Source: Spirochaetia bacterium UBA2205
GTDB lineage: Bacteria; Spirochaetota; UBA4802; UB4802
Direction of reading: 5' to 3'
Length of the DNA: 6,248 nucleotides
Assembly (NCBI GenBank): GCA_002328585.1
Contig: DCUV01000059.1
Location: forward strand, 1 to 6,248
The position numbers were made by a program, and so were the translations under genes. Of the stretch, positions 1 through 5,510 are shown piece by piece; position 1 is the first letter of the stretch; each line of letters opens with the position of its first letter. The notes below the pieces were generated by a model. It worked only from the letters and a program-made list of their open reading frames with translations, searched no databases and was not told where the DNA came from.

Positions 1-250
1 AGATTAATAGCATTTTTTATTTTTCCCCTTTATTTTATGGGACAGCAGTGATTACTTTTAGCAAGTGAAGAAACTTTAGCATCAAAATCCGGGCAAAAGC
101 CTCTACCTCCGAAATGTATGTATGAATCTCAAAAACTTATAATGCTGCAACACAAAGTGTATGGAGTATGTGGATAAAAAAATTAGTATTGAGAAATAGA
201 CAATAAAAAAGGGTACCACTTCATAAAATTAAAAATCACATGAAAAAAAC
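1..250. other. Intergenic stretch without a convincing gene
   Basis: No recognisable protein or RNA gene is seen here. Plus-strand frame 1 is open from base 1 to a TGA at 49-51 (a hydrophobic 16-codon tail, RLIAFFIFPLYFMGQQ). It is then open again from 52 to a TAA at 175-177 (41 codons). This could be the 3' end of an upstream gene followed by chance coding potential, or a decayed gene, but there is no family match by eye. No GC-rich hairpin with a T-tract and no riboswitch-like fold was recognised. The DNA becomes very AT-rich from about 170 on, leading into the promoter at 251. Confidence 0.5.
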
Positions 251-280
251 TTGACAAAATATATTATTCAGAAATATTAT
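251..280 (+). promoter_or_regulatory. Sigma70-type promoter of the AbrB-like/arsM cluster
   Basis: A perfect -35 box TTGACA lies at 251-256 and a -10 box TATTAT (5 of 6 to consensus) at 275-280, with an 18-base spacer. Transcription would start near 287, giving a leader of about 30 bases before the ATG at 319. This is the best promoter in the window and probably drives the AbrB-like gene and arsM together. The assignment is by consensus match only. Confidence 0.7.
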
Positions 281-300
281 AATAATCAGAAAAATCAGAA
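268..300 (+). repeat. Three direct copies of TCAGAA
   Basis: TCAGAA occurs at 268-273, 286-291 and 295-300, with start-to-start distances of 18 and 9 bases. The first copy lies in the spacer between the -35 and -10 boxes, and the other two are around and after the expected transcription start. Clustered short direct repeats at a promoter can be regulator half-sites, but the copies are short and A-rich. Confidence 0.35.
275..284. promoter_or_regulatory. Palindrome over the -10 box, possible operator
   Basis: TATTATAATA is a perfect 10-base palindrome that covers the -10 hexamer and the bases just after it. A repressor bound here would block RNA polymerase, and the first gene of the cluster encodes an AbrB-type DNA-binding protein, which could be autoregulatory. 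The sequence is pure A/T in a very AT-rich region, so chance is a serious alternative. Confidence 0.3.
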
Positions 301-304
301 TATT

Positions 305-310
305 AGGAGA
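305..310 (+). promoter_or_regulatory. Ribosome binding site of the AbrB-like gene
   Basis: AGGAGA lies 8 bases before the ATG at 319 and supports that start. Confidence 0.75.
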
Positions 311-318
311 TTATAGCT

Positions 319-558
319 ATGGACACATTGCAATGCTTCGATTCAACATGCTGTTCTATTGAGGCAGTTGTTTCAGTTGATGAACGTGGACAGATAGTTC
401 TTCCTAAAGAGTTACGTGATAAATTTGGGGTCAAAGCAGGGGATAAATTTGTCATTGCAAGTTTGCAAAGAGACGCATCCTTATGTTGTATTGCATTTAT
501 AAAGGCGGATGCATTAAACTCCATTGTTGCGGAACAGATTGCACCGTTATTCAAGTAA
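319..558 (+). CDS. AbrB/MazE/SpoVT-family protein, HgcAB/ArsM-associated type
   Basis: This is a 79-residue protein. Residues 17-46 form a swapped-hairpin AbrB-type DNA-binding domain with the typical pattern of VSVDERGQIVLPKELRD followed by a FGVKAGDKFVI strand. What sets it apart is the cysteines: Cys6, the pair Cys11-Cys12 just before the domain, and the pair Cys56-Cys57 just after it. Cysteine-bearing AbrB-like proteins of this kind are known beside hgcAB (mercury methylation) and beside arsM. No hgcA or hgcB is in this window. It lies directly upstream of arsM (45 bases to the chosen arsM start) and shares its promoter. Inference: it is a cytoplasmic dimeric regulator of arsM that may sense thiol-binding metals or arsenite through its cysteine pairs. 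An antitoxin role is unlikely because no toxin gene is adjacent. The family call is firm and the role is inferred. Confidence 0.85.
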   Translation: MDTLQCFDSTCCSIEAVVSVDERGQIVLPKELRDKFGVKAGDKFVIASLQRDASLCCIAFIKADALNSIVAEQIAPLFK

Positions 559-590
559 TTGAATATATTTACAGGTAATAGTTAGTTGAA

Positions 591-597
591 AAGGAGG
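591..597 (+). promoter_or_regulatory. Strong ribosome binding site that sets the arsM start
   Basis: AAGGAGG is a near-perfect Shine-Dalgarno sequence placed 6 bases before the GTG at 604. An upstream in-frame TTG at 586 would put this site inside the coding sequence, so the GTG is the better start. Confidence 0.85.
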
Positions 598-603
598 CTT
601 ACT

Positions 604-1395
604 GTGGATTCACCTATAAAAATAAAAAACATTGTTAAGCAAAATTATGGGAAGATTGCATTATCTAAAACTTCATGTTGTGCTACCGGTAGTTGTTGTT
701 CATCTGCTGATGTAGCTAAAAATGCGGGATATACTGCCGAAGAGCTTGCTAAACTTGATGATGCCAATTTAGGGCTTGGATGTGGTAATCCAACCGCTTT
801 ATCTTCACTGAAAGCCGGGGAGATTGTTCTTGATTTAGGAAGTGGTGGAGGCATTGATTGTTTCATAGCGGCAAAGAAAGTGGGGAATAGCGGTAGGGTC
901 ATTGGGATTGATATGACACCGGAGATGATACAATTAGCAAAGGAAAATGCAAAAAAACTTAATTTTCAAAATGTAGAATTTATATTGGGAGATATTGAGC
1001 GTATACCGGTTGAAGATAATACTGTTGATGTTGTTATATCAAATTGTGTAATCAATTTATCATTAAATAAAGAGCAGGTGTTTAAAGAAATATACCGTGT
1101 GTTAAAAAATAGCGGCAGAATGGCAATATCGGATATTGTGTTAAATGGTACACTACCGGAAGAGATTAAAAACTCAGAATTAGCATATATAGGATGTATT
1201 GCCGGTGCCGTTCAAAAGGAGTATTATATCTCATTGATATATAATACGGGATTTCATGATGTTACCATTGTCAAAGAATGTGCTTACAACACTATTTATG
1301 AAAGTAAAGAATTAAAAGTAGATGATGTACATGTATCAAATTTTAAGAATTATAGCGATGTAATCAAAAGCATAAGTATTGTAGCATGGAAATAG
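604..1395 (+). CDS. arsM: Arsenite S-adenosylmethionine methyltransferase ArsM
   Basis: This is a 263-residue cytoplasmic enzyme that transfers methyl groups from S-adenosylmethionine to trivalent arsenic, giving methylated and in part volatile arsenicals. The Rossmann-type methyltransferase domain starts with motif I at 75-85 (VLDLGSGGGID), followed by the acidic end of strand 2 (GIDMT, 101-105) and GDIERIP (129-135). The three cysteines conserved in ArsM are present: Cys60 in LGLGCGNP, Cys148 in SNCVINL and Cys198 in YIGCIAGA. An N-terminal CC..CC motif (Cys25, 26, 31, 32) is an extra thiol cluster of the sort seen in many bacterial ArsM proteins. The length is normal for the family and the gene looks intact. 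GTG 604 is chosen as start because of the AAGGAGG before it. The gene lies 45 bases after the AbrB-like gene with no terminator between, so they are probably co-transcribed. Confidence 0.93.
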   Translation: MDSPIKIKNIVKQNYGKIALSKTSCCATGSCCSSADVAKNAGYTAEELAKLDDANLGLGCGNPTALSSLKAGEIVLDLGSGGGIDCFIAAKKVGNSGRVIGIDMTPEMIQLAKENAKKLNFQNVEFILGDIERIPVEDNTVDVVISNCVINLSLNKEQVFKEIYRVLKNSGRMAISDIVLNGTLPEEIKNSELAYIGCIAGAVQKEYYISLIYNTGFHDVTIVKECAYNTIYESKELKVDDVHVSNFKNYSDVIKSISIVAWK

Positions 1396-1448
1396 TGTAT
1401 TATAGATTGTATCAGCATGGTTGCTATATTTCTTAACGTATTTTAATT

Positions 1449-1453
1449 GGAGG
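1449..1453 (+). promoter_or_regulatory. Ribosome binding site that sets the SnoaL-like start
   Basis: GGAGG lies 5 bases before the ATG at 1459. The in-frame TTG at 1447 overlaps this site and is therefore an unlikely start. Confidence 0.75.
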
Positions 1454-1458
1454 GGCAA

Positions 1459-1842
1459 ATGCACGGAGATGAAGCTTCAAAATTTTGTGAAAGTTGGCTG
1501 AATTCATGGACAGGGAATCAACCAAAAATATTAATAACTTTTTATTCTGATGATGCATTTTATTGTGACCCAACTGCAAAACAGGGATTCAAAGGGCATG
1601 AAACAATATTACCTTATTTTACAAAGCTATTGAACAATAATCCTGATTGGAAATGGTCTGTTGAAGAAATTATACCCACTGAGAGAGGTTTTGTTTTAAA
1701 ATGGAAAGCGGTAATCCCGGTGCGGACAAAAGAAATAGTTGAATATGGTGTAGATATTGTTGAAGTTAAAAATGGTAAAATTACCAGGAATGAAGTTTAT
1801 TTTGATACATATAGTTTAATAACTATGATCAAAAATAAATAG
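1459..1842 (+). CDS. NTF2/SnoaL-like domain protein
   Basis: This 127-residue protein fills one SnoaL-like (NTF2 superfamily) cone-shaped domain with no signal peptide or membrane segment. Family-like features are the N-terminal helix with paired Trp (Trp13, Trp17), the FYSDDAFYCDP strand and loop (28-38), the FKGHETILPYF helix (44-54), and the later strands GFVLKWKAVIPV (77-88) and YGVDIVEVKNGKI ending in a YFDTYS stretch. Proteins of this fold bind small hydrophobic ligands, and some are isomerases or cyclases; others have no known activity. Asp37 and other polar residues could line the pocket, but no specific catalytic set can be named. It lies 63 bases after arsM on the same strand and may be the third gene of that transcript, though the gap is large enough for a separate promoter. 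The substrate is unknown. Confidence 0.75.
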   Translation: MHGDEASKFCESWLNSWTGNQPKILITFYSDDAFYCDPTAKQGFKGHETILPYFTKLLNNNPDWKWSVEEIIPTERGFVLKWKAVIPVRTKEIVEYGVDIVEVKNGKITRNEVYFDTYSLITMIKNK

Positions 1843-1916
1843 TTATTATTCAATCCTATAAAAAGCATTAATAATTTATACTATTATCATAAATTTCCTT
1901 GCATTTTAACCATAGG

Positions 1917-1922
1917 TATAAT
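1917..1922 (+). promoter_or_regulatory. Possible -10 box upstream of the transporter gene
   Basis: A perfect TATAAT lies 63 bases before the ATG at 1986, in a 143-base gap. The -35 region is poor: TTTCCT at 1894-1899 gives a 17-base spacer, and the better-looking TTGCAT at 1899-1904 is only 12 bases away. It is a plausible start of a separate transcript for the transporter and lipoprotein genes, but AT-richness makes TATAAT cheap. Confidence 0.4.
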
Positions 1923-1985
1923 CTAATTCCTTACAATATGTTTTTTTACTTAATCACTATTGTTATTCATTCTGGATGGTAAGCC

Positions 1986-3350
1986 ATGAAAGAAGGATAT
2001 GTAGTTCCCACCATAGGAAAAATTGCCTATGGATTGGGCGATTTAGCCATCAATATTGGATATACAACAATTGGATTTTATCTTTTATTTTTTTTGGTTA
2101 ATGTTGCTGGAATTCCTGCACAGTGGGCAGGTTTGATCTTCTTTATTGCACGGGCGTGGGATGCTATCACCGATCCTATTATGGGGATGATATCTGACAG
2201 AACAAAATCAAGGTTTGGTAGACGACGTGTGTATTTTTTGTTTGGATGTATTCCCTTTGGTGTAATATTCATGTTAATATGGATAGTCCCATCCAGCAAT
2301 CAACTACTATTGTTTGGATATTATACTGCTATTACCATACTGTTTAATACCGCTTTTACCGTTGTTGCTGTTCCTTACAATGCACTGATGCCGGAGCTAT
2401 CGCAAAACTATGATGAACGAACAAGTATATCCGGCTATCGCATGTCACTTTCATTTGTTGGTAATCTGGTTGCTGCTGTGGGTGTGTCGTTTATCGTTGA
2501 TGTTGTATACAAAGGTAAGGAGCATTACGTAACCAGCTATCCTATTATGGGAGTTATTTTTGGTATTATTATTATAATTTTAATTTTTATTATGTTTTTA
2601 GGAACCAGAGAGCGGATTCACTCTGATGCAGTGGTGCATGATGGACTTATCAAAACATTTAAAGCCGTATTGAGCCTTCGTGAATTCAGAATAATACTTG
2701 GGATGTTTTTATTCAACATGATTGGCTTTGATCTTATTCAAGCTCTTTTTATCTTTTTTTTAAAAGATGTGATTCTTATTTCTGAAGATATGACGTTTGT
2801 GGTTATGGGTATTCCTTTAATTGTAGCGGTACTTTCAGCGCCATTCTGGATTTTTGTTTCGGACAAGCTGGATAAACGCAAGGCATATATGATTGCTGCT
2901 ATTTATTTTACGCTTTCATTATTATTATGTTTGATAGCTCCGGTAAACAATCTGCAGTTTGTAATCATCATTGGTGTACTGGCAGGTATCGGCATCTCTG
3001 CATCGCAGATTATTCCATTTTCTATGATACCTGATGTCATTGAATATGATGAATATTCCAGTGGTGTCCGTCGCGAAGGAGCTTTTTATGGGATTACAAC
3101 ATTTTTGTATAAGGTTGCATCAGCAGCGGCAATTGCGGGAGCTTCAGCTATGCTGGCATATTTTGGCTATGTAGAAAACAGCACCATGGCACAGCCACAG
3201 TCGGCAATTAGTGCCATACGATACATGATGGCTTTTGCACCGGGCGTATGCTTTTTAATTTCGGTGTGTTTTGTCCGGATGTTCCCAATTACCCGTGAGC
3301 GTTTTGATGAAATAAAGCATTTACTTGATGAACGAAAGAAGCAACAATGA
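1986..3350 (+). CDS. GPH-family (MelB-like) cation:sugar symporter
   Basis: This is a 454-residue inner-membrane protein with about 12 hydrophobic segments, the normal size for the glycoside-pentoside-hexuronide:cation symporter family of the major facilitator superfamily. Signature regions are YGLGDLAINIGY (15-26) in helix 1, RAWDAITDPIMG (56-67) in helix 2, and SDRTKSRFGRRR (70-81) in the following cytoplasmic loop. Asp19, Asp59 and Asp63 match by position the acidic residues of E. coli MelB, where the helix 2 pair binds the coupling cation, so sodium- or proton-driven uptake is likely. The second half carries the PDVIEYDEYSSGVRREG loop typical of the family. No glycosidase or sugar kinase is nearby, so the substrate (sugar, glycoside or uronide) cannot be named. 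The ATG at 1986 has only a weak Shine-Dalgarno (GGATGG, 1974-1979). The gene probably shares a transcript with the lipoprotein 30 bases downstream. Confidence 0.88.
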   Translation: MKEGYVVPTIGKIAYGLGDLAINIGYTTIGFYLLFFLVNVAGIPAQWAGLIFFIARAWDAITDPIMGMISDRTKSRFGRRRVYFLFGCIPFGVIFMLIWIVPSSNQLLLFGYYTAITILFNTAFTVVAVPYNALMPELSQNYDERTSISGYRMSLSFVGNLVAAVGVSFIVDVVYKGKEHYVTSYPIMGVIFGIIIIILIFIMFLGTRERIHSDAVVHDGLIKTFKAVLSLREFRIILGMFLFNMIGFDLIQALFIFFLKDVILISEDMTFVVMGIPLIVAVLSAPFWIFVSDKLDKRKAYMIAAIYFTLSLLLCLIAPVNNLQFVIIIGVLAGIGISASQIIPFSMIPDVIEYDEYSSGVRREGAFYGITTFLYKVASAAAIAGASAMLAYFGYVENSTMAQPQSAISAIRYMMAFAPGVCFLISVCFVRMFPITRERFDEIKHLLDERKKQQ

Positions 3351-3373
3351 TGCGTTGATATTTTATGTTTGGT

Positions 3374-3377
3374 GGAG
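3374..3377 (+). promoter_or_regulatory. Ribosome binding site that sets the lipoprotein start
   Basis: GGAG, within GGTGGAG, lies just before the ATG at 3381. The spacing is short (3 bases), but starting at the in-frame TTG 3369 or GTG 3372 would put this site inside the gene and add acidic residues ahead of the signal peptide. Confidence 0.55.
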
Positions 3378-3380
3378 ATT

Positions 3381-3911
3381 ATGAAGCGTTTACTATCATC
3401 AGGAATTATTGTCATGGCAATTATCAGTATAGTTATGGTGTCCTGCTCCAGGAAAGAGAAGGGGCGTTTTTATAGTGATCAATATCATTTTTCAATAGTA
3501 TTCCCCAGAACATGGGAGATACAGCAAAAAGAGATGGGTACAGTTGTTATAGGGCTTAGTCCCGAAGAAGGATTAAAAGATGATTTCCGCGAAAACATAA
3601 CCATAACAACAGAGGATGCCGGTGATGATGTAACCCTTGAAAAATATTTTGACATATCACAAGAGAACATGAAAAACTATTCTAAAGATTACAGGCTTTT
3701 ATATAAAAGCTATACATGGCTTGCCAAAAAGCAAGCCATTGTAGCGGGATTTACCTATACCATGAGCGGATTAAAGCTCAAAGCATTGCAATATTATATC
3801 ATTCATAATAAAAGAGCATACGTCATTACGTGCACCGGATTACCTCATACCTTTGGACGCTATGAAGGACGTTTTTTAACAATTGTACGTTCATTCAGGC
3901 TTGAAAAATAA
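3381..3911 (+). CDS. Lipoprotein with PsbP/DcrB-like (DUF1795-type) domain
   Basis: This 176-residue protein begins with a classic type II signal peptide: MKR, a hydrophobic core over residues 8-20, and a lipobox ending in MVSC with the lipidated Cys22. Met at the -3 position is non-canonical but tolerated, notably in spirochaetes. Ser at +2 would send it to the outer membrane under the E. coli rule. The mature part starts with a charged linker (SRKEKG) and then resembles the PsbP/Mog1/DcrB fold: YHFSIVFPRTW near residues 35-45 and a C-terminal strand leading to ...FLTIVRSFRLEK. Such domains are found in many small bacterial lipoproteins and stress-related proteins of uncertain function. It follows the GPH transporter by 30 bases and is probably co-transcribed with it. 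Its stop codon is 2 bases from that of the converging DUF1848 gene. The lipoprotein call is firm and the fold assignment is by pattern. Confidence 0.8.
   Translation: MKRLLSSGIIVMAIISIVMVSCSRKEKGRFYSDQYHFSIVFPRTWEIQQKEMGTVVIGLSPEEGLKDDFRENITITTEDAGDDVTLEKYFDISQENMKNYSKDYRLLYKSYTWLAKKQAIVAGFTYTMSGLKLKALQYYIIHNKRAYVITCTGLPHTFGRYEGRFLTIVRSFRLEK
3695..3710. repeat. Perfect 16-base palindrome inside the lipoprotein gene
   Basis: GCTTTTATATAAAAGC is self-complementary over all 16 bases. It lies within the lipoprotein coding sequence, 5 bases before a second inverted repeat. It may be chance in AT-rich DNA, or part of a 3' element for transcripts coming from the converging minus-strand genes. Confidence 0.6.
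3716..3739. repeat. Inverted repeat: 9-bp perfect stem with 6-base loop
   Basis: ATGGCTTGC at 3716-3724 pairs with GCAAGCCAT at 3731-3739 around a CAAAAA loop. It sits inside the lipoprotein gene, about 175-200 bases past the DUF1848 stop on the minus strand. There is no T-tract directly after it on either strand. On the minus strand a CTTTTATAT stretch follows within the neighbouring palindrome, so it is at most an imperfect terminator. Confidence 0.6.
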
Positions 3912-3913
3912 AA

Positions 3914-4738
3914 TCATCTGCTGGCATAACAATACATACATCCAAACCTGCAGCTATTATATGCTCCTATGTCAATACTTTTTGTGCACAGACAGTTTTT
4001 GCGCTGATGAGCATCTCTATGTACATTAAGTTGAATGTTAAAAATATTCGATAGCAACTGCTGATCTATGCACGCTCCATTGCTTATTCCATACAGTGAA
4101 AGCTTACTGCAACAGCTCTGCATGTGCATGCCACGCTCGTGTGCAATGGATGATAGCGAAGAAAAAAACTGTTCCATCTGTTCTGCGTTATAATCTGCAA
4201 AAGGATTGAATACTATATTTCTATCGATAAGATGTTTGGTAATGCGTTTAATTACGCTACTGTAAGGCTCCATTATGCTGACAATTACTCTTTGCGTGTA
4301 GTGGTGCAGTTCCGATGCTATAGCCCTGAAGTTGTTGATATGAAAATCAAAATTCAGCTCTTGTGAAAATACTATTGGGTCATACCGCCATATAACCTTT
4401 TGCGCTCCAATTTTGTCGCTTAACATTTTAAAGATTTTTATGCTCTGCGATAGTTCCGGTGAATGAGCTTCAAGCCATTGAGGATAGCCGGTGATGGTAA
4501 ATAAAAATATATAGTGGTACCCCCTGTCATCCAGTTCATCAAGGTAGTGCAATAGCGGGGCAGGACAGCGAGTCCAGAATACTATCGCCTCAACATTTTC
4601 GGGTAATAGCGATATCTCCCTTATTTGATTGGGATTGTATGGATTTTTTACCGTACAACTGTCCCTGTGTATGCAATCCATAAACCACTGCGAATAAAAG
4701 GCAGGGATGTCTGTTCGCCGGCTTGCACTTATTATCAT
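3914..4738 (-). CDS. DUF1848 protein with C-terminal CX3CX2C motif
   Basis: This 274-residue cytoplasmic protein matches the DUF1848 family in several stretches: the N-terminal ISASRRTDIPAFYS (3-16), VFWTRCPAPL (53-62), FTITGYPQWLE (80-90), VIWRYDPIVF (115-124) and the C-terminal IDIGAYNSCRFGCMYCYA (255-272). Cys263, Cys267 and Cys270 have the CX3CX2C spacing of radical-SAM enzymes, which use it to hold a [4Fe-4S] cluster. Further cysteines lie at Cys209-Cys210, Cys223, Cys249 and Cys251. The family has no established reaction; an iron-sulfur or radical-SAM-like role is inferred. The protein ends only 4 residues after the last cysteine, earlier than in many relatives as I recall them. ATG 4738 begins the conserved N-terminus directly, but its Shine-Dalgarno is weak. 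The gene follows the pseudouridine synthase by 18 bases and converges on the lipoprotein gene. Confidence 0.85.
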   Translation of the reverse strand: MIISASRRTDIPAFYSQWFMDCIHRDSCTVKNPYNPNQIREISLLPENVEAIVFWTRCPAPLLHYLDELDDRGYHYIFLFTITGYPQWLEAHSPELSQSIKIFKMLSDKIGAQKVIWRYDPIVFSQELNFDFHINNFRAIASELHHYTQRVIVSIMEPYSSVIKRITKHLIDRNIVFNPFADYNAEQMEQFFSSLSSIAHERGMHMQSCCSKLSLYGISNGACIDQQLLSNIFNIQLNVHRDAHQRKNCLCTKSIDIGAYNSCRFGCMYCYASR

Positions 4739-4756
4739 GAGCTATCGCCAAAACTA

Positions 4757-5488
4757 TTATTTAAAATCCTCTTGCTGTAATGCTTGTTTGATAATGCTGT
4801 CAATGTCAAGCTCTTTGAATAGCACGGTGAAGATTCCGTATGGTGGACTATAAAACGATACCACCTTTTTTGTTGTAGGATGGATAAATTGTAAAAAGCA
4901 TGCATGGAGTGCAATCTGATTGTCCGGGGTGGTGGGGTGTGCACCATATTTTGTGTCATTGGCAATGGGCATAGCGTGATGTGAAAGCTGTGCGCGTATC
5001 TGATGCTTTTTGCCGGTATAAAGGTTAACCAGAACAAGTGAAAACGGCTCATCATGATATATAACCTTATACTGCAGTGCTGCTGGTACAGCGTTTTTAG
5101 TAACACCAACATGTGTTGTACTGTGAATGCGGACAACACTGTCCTCAAGAAGATGCCACTGGTTATCGCACGGAGTAATTTTTGTTTCAACAGCAGCGCA
5201 GTATAGTTTTACAACCTCATGACTTTTAAACTGCGAAAATAACCGTGAAGCCGCTTTTGATGTTTTTGCAAATACCATAATCCCTGAAACCTGTTTATCC
5301 AATCGGTGAACAAGTCCTGCATAAACATTGCCGGGTTTGTGGTAAGTGACTTTAATATATTCCTTAATCATGTCCAGCAACGACTGCTCGTTCGTTTTAT
5401 CTTTTTGACTTAAGATACCTGCTGGTTTTTCAACAACTATAATATGATTGTCTTCGTAAACAATTCGGATATTTTTATATATTTTCAT
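4757..5488 (-). CDS. RluA-family RNA pseudouridine synthase
   Basis: This 243-residue cytoplasmic enzyme turns specific uridines in ribosomal or transfer RNA into pseudouridine. The RluA-type motifs are in order: YEDNHIIVVEKPAG (11-24), the catalytic motif HRLDKQVSG (61-69) with the nucleophile Asp64, and YTGKKHQIRAQLSHHAMPI (157-175) followed by DTKYG and the LHACFLQFIHP strand. No S4 RNA-binding domain precedes the catalytic domain, so it is of the short RluA/TruC-like type rather than RluC or RluD. The exact target uridine cannot be read from sequence. The ATG at 5488 places motif I at the usual distance, although no clear Shine-Dalgarno is seen. The gene lies 22 bases after the membrane protein gene and 18 bases before the DUF1848 gene, which suggests a minus-strand operon whose promoter is outside the window. 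Confidence 0.9.
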   Translation of the reverse strand: MKIYKNIRIVYEDNHIIVVEKPAGILSQKDKTNEQSLLDMIKEYIKVTYHKPGNVYAGLVHRLDKQVSGIMVFAKTSKAASRLFSQFKSHEVVKLYCAAVETKITPCDNQWHLLEDSVVRIHSTTHVGVTKNAVPAALQYKVIYHDEPFSLVLVNLYTGKKHQIRAQLSHHAMPIANDTKYGAHPTTPDNQIALHACFLQFIHPTTKKVVSFYSPPYGIFTVLFKELDIDSIIKQALQQEDFK

Positions 5489-5510
5489 GATAACGATGAT
5501 GCAGCGTGTT

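Noticed and set aside
168..206. A 12-codon frame starting at ATG 168
   Set aside because: It is too short, the GGAG before it is too close, and nothing suggests translation.
303..554. An 83-codon minus-strand frame opposite the AbrB-like gene
   Set aside because: It is the antisense shadow of a well-supported gene with promoter and ribosome binding site on the plus strand.
319..558. A MazE-type antitoxin of a toxin-antitoxin pair
   Set aside because: The next gene is arsM, no small toxin gene follows, and the cysteine pairs point to the HgcAB/ArsM-associated type instead.
586..603. TTG at 586 as the arsM start, adding six residues
   Set aside because: The strong AAGGAGG at 591-597 would fall inside the coding sequence; it is spaced correctly for the GTG at 604.
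1447..1458. TTG at 1447 as the start of the SnoaL-like gene
   Set aside because: It overlaps the GGAGG ribosome binding site that fits the ATG at 1459.
1843..1985. A rho-independent terminator after the SnoaL-like gene
   Set aside because: Only a weak 5-bp A/T stem (near 1870-1890) can be drawn, with no GC-rich stem and no proper T-tract after it.
4735..5190. A 151-codon minus-strand frame overlapping the pseudouridine synthase gene
   Set aside because: It lies in another frame of a gene with clear RluA motifs, and its translation (rich in His, Leu and Ser) has no family character.
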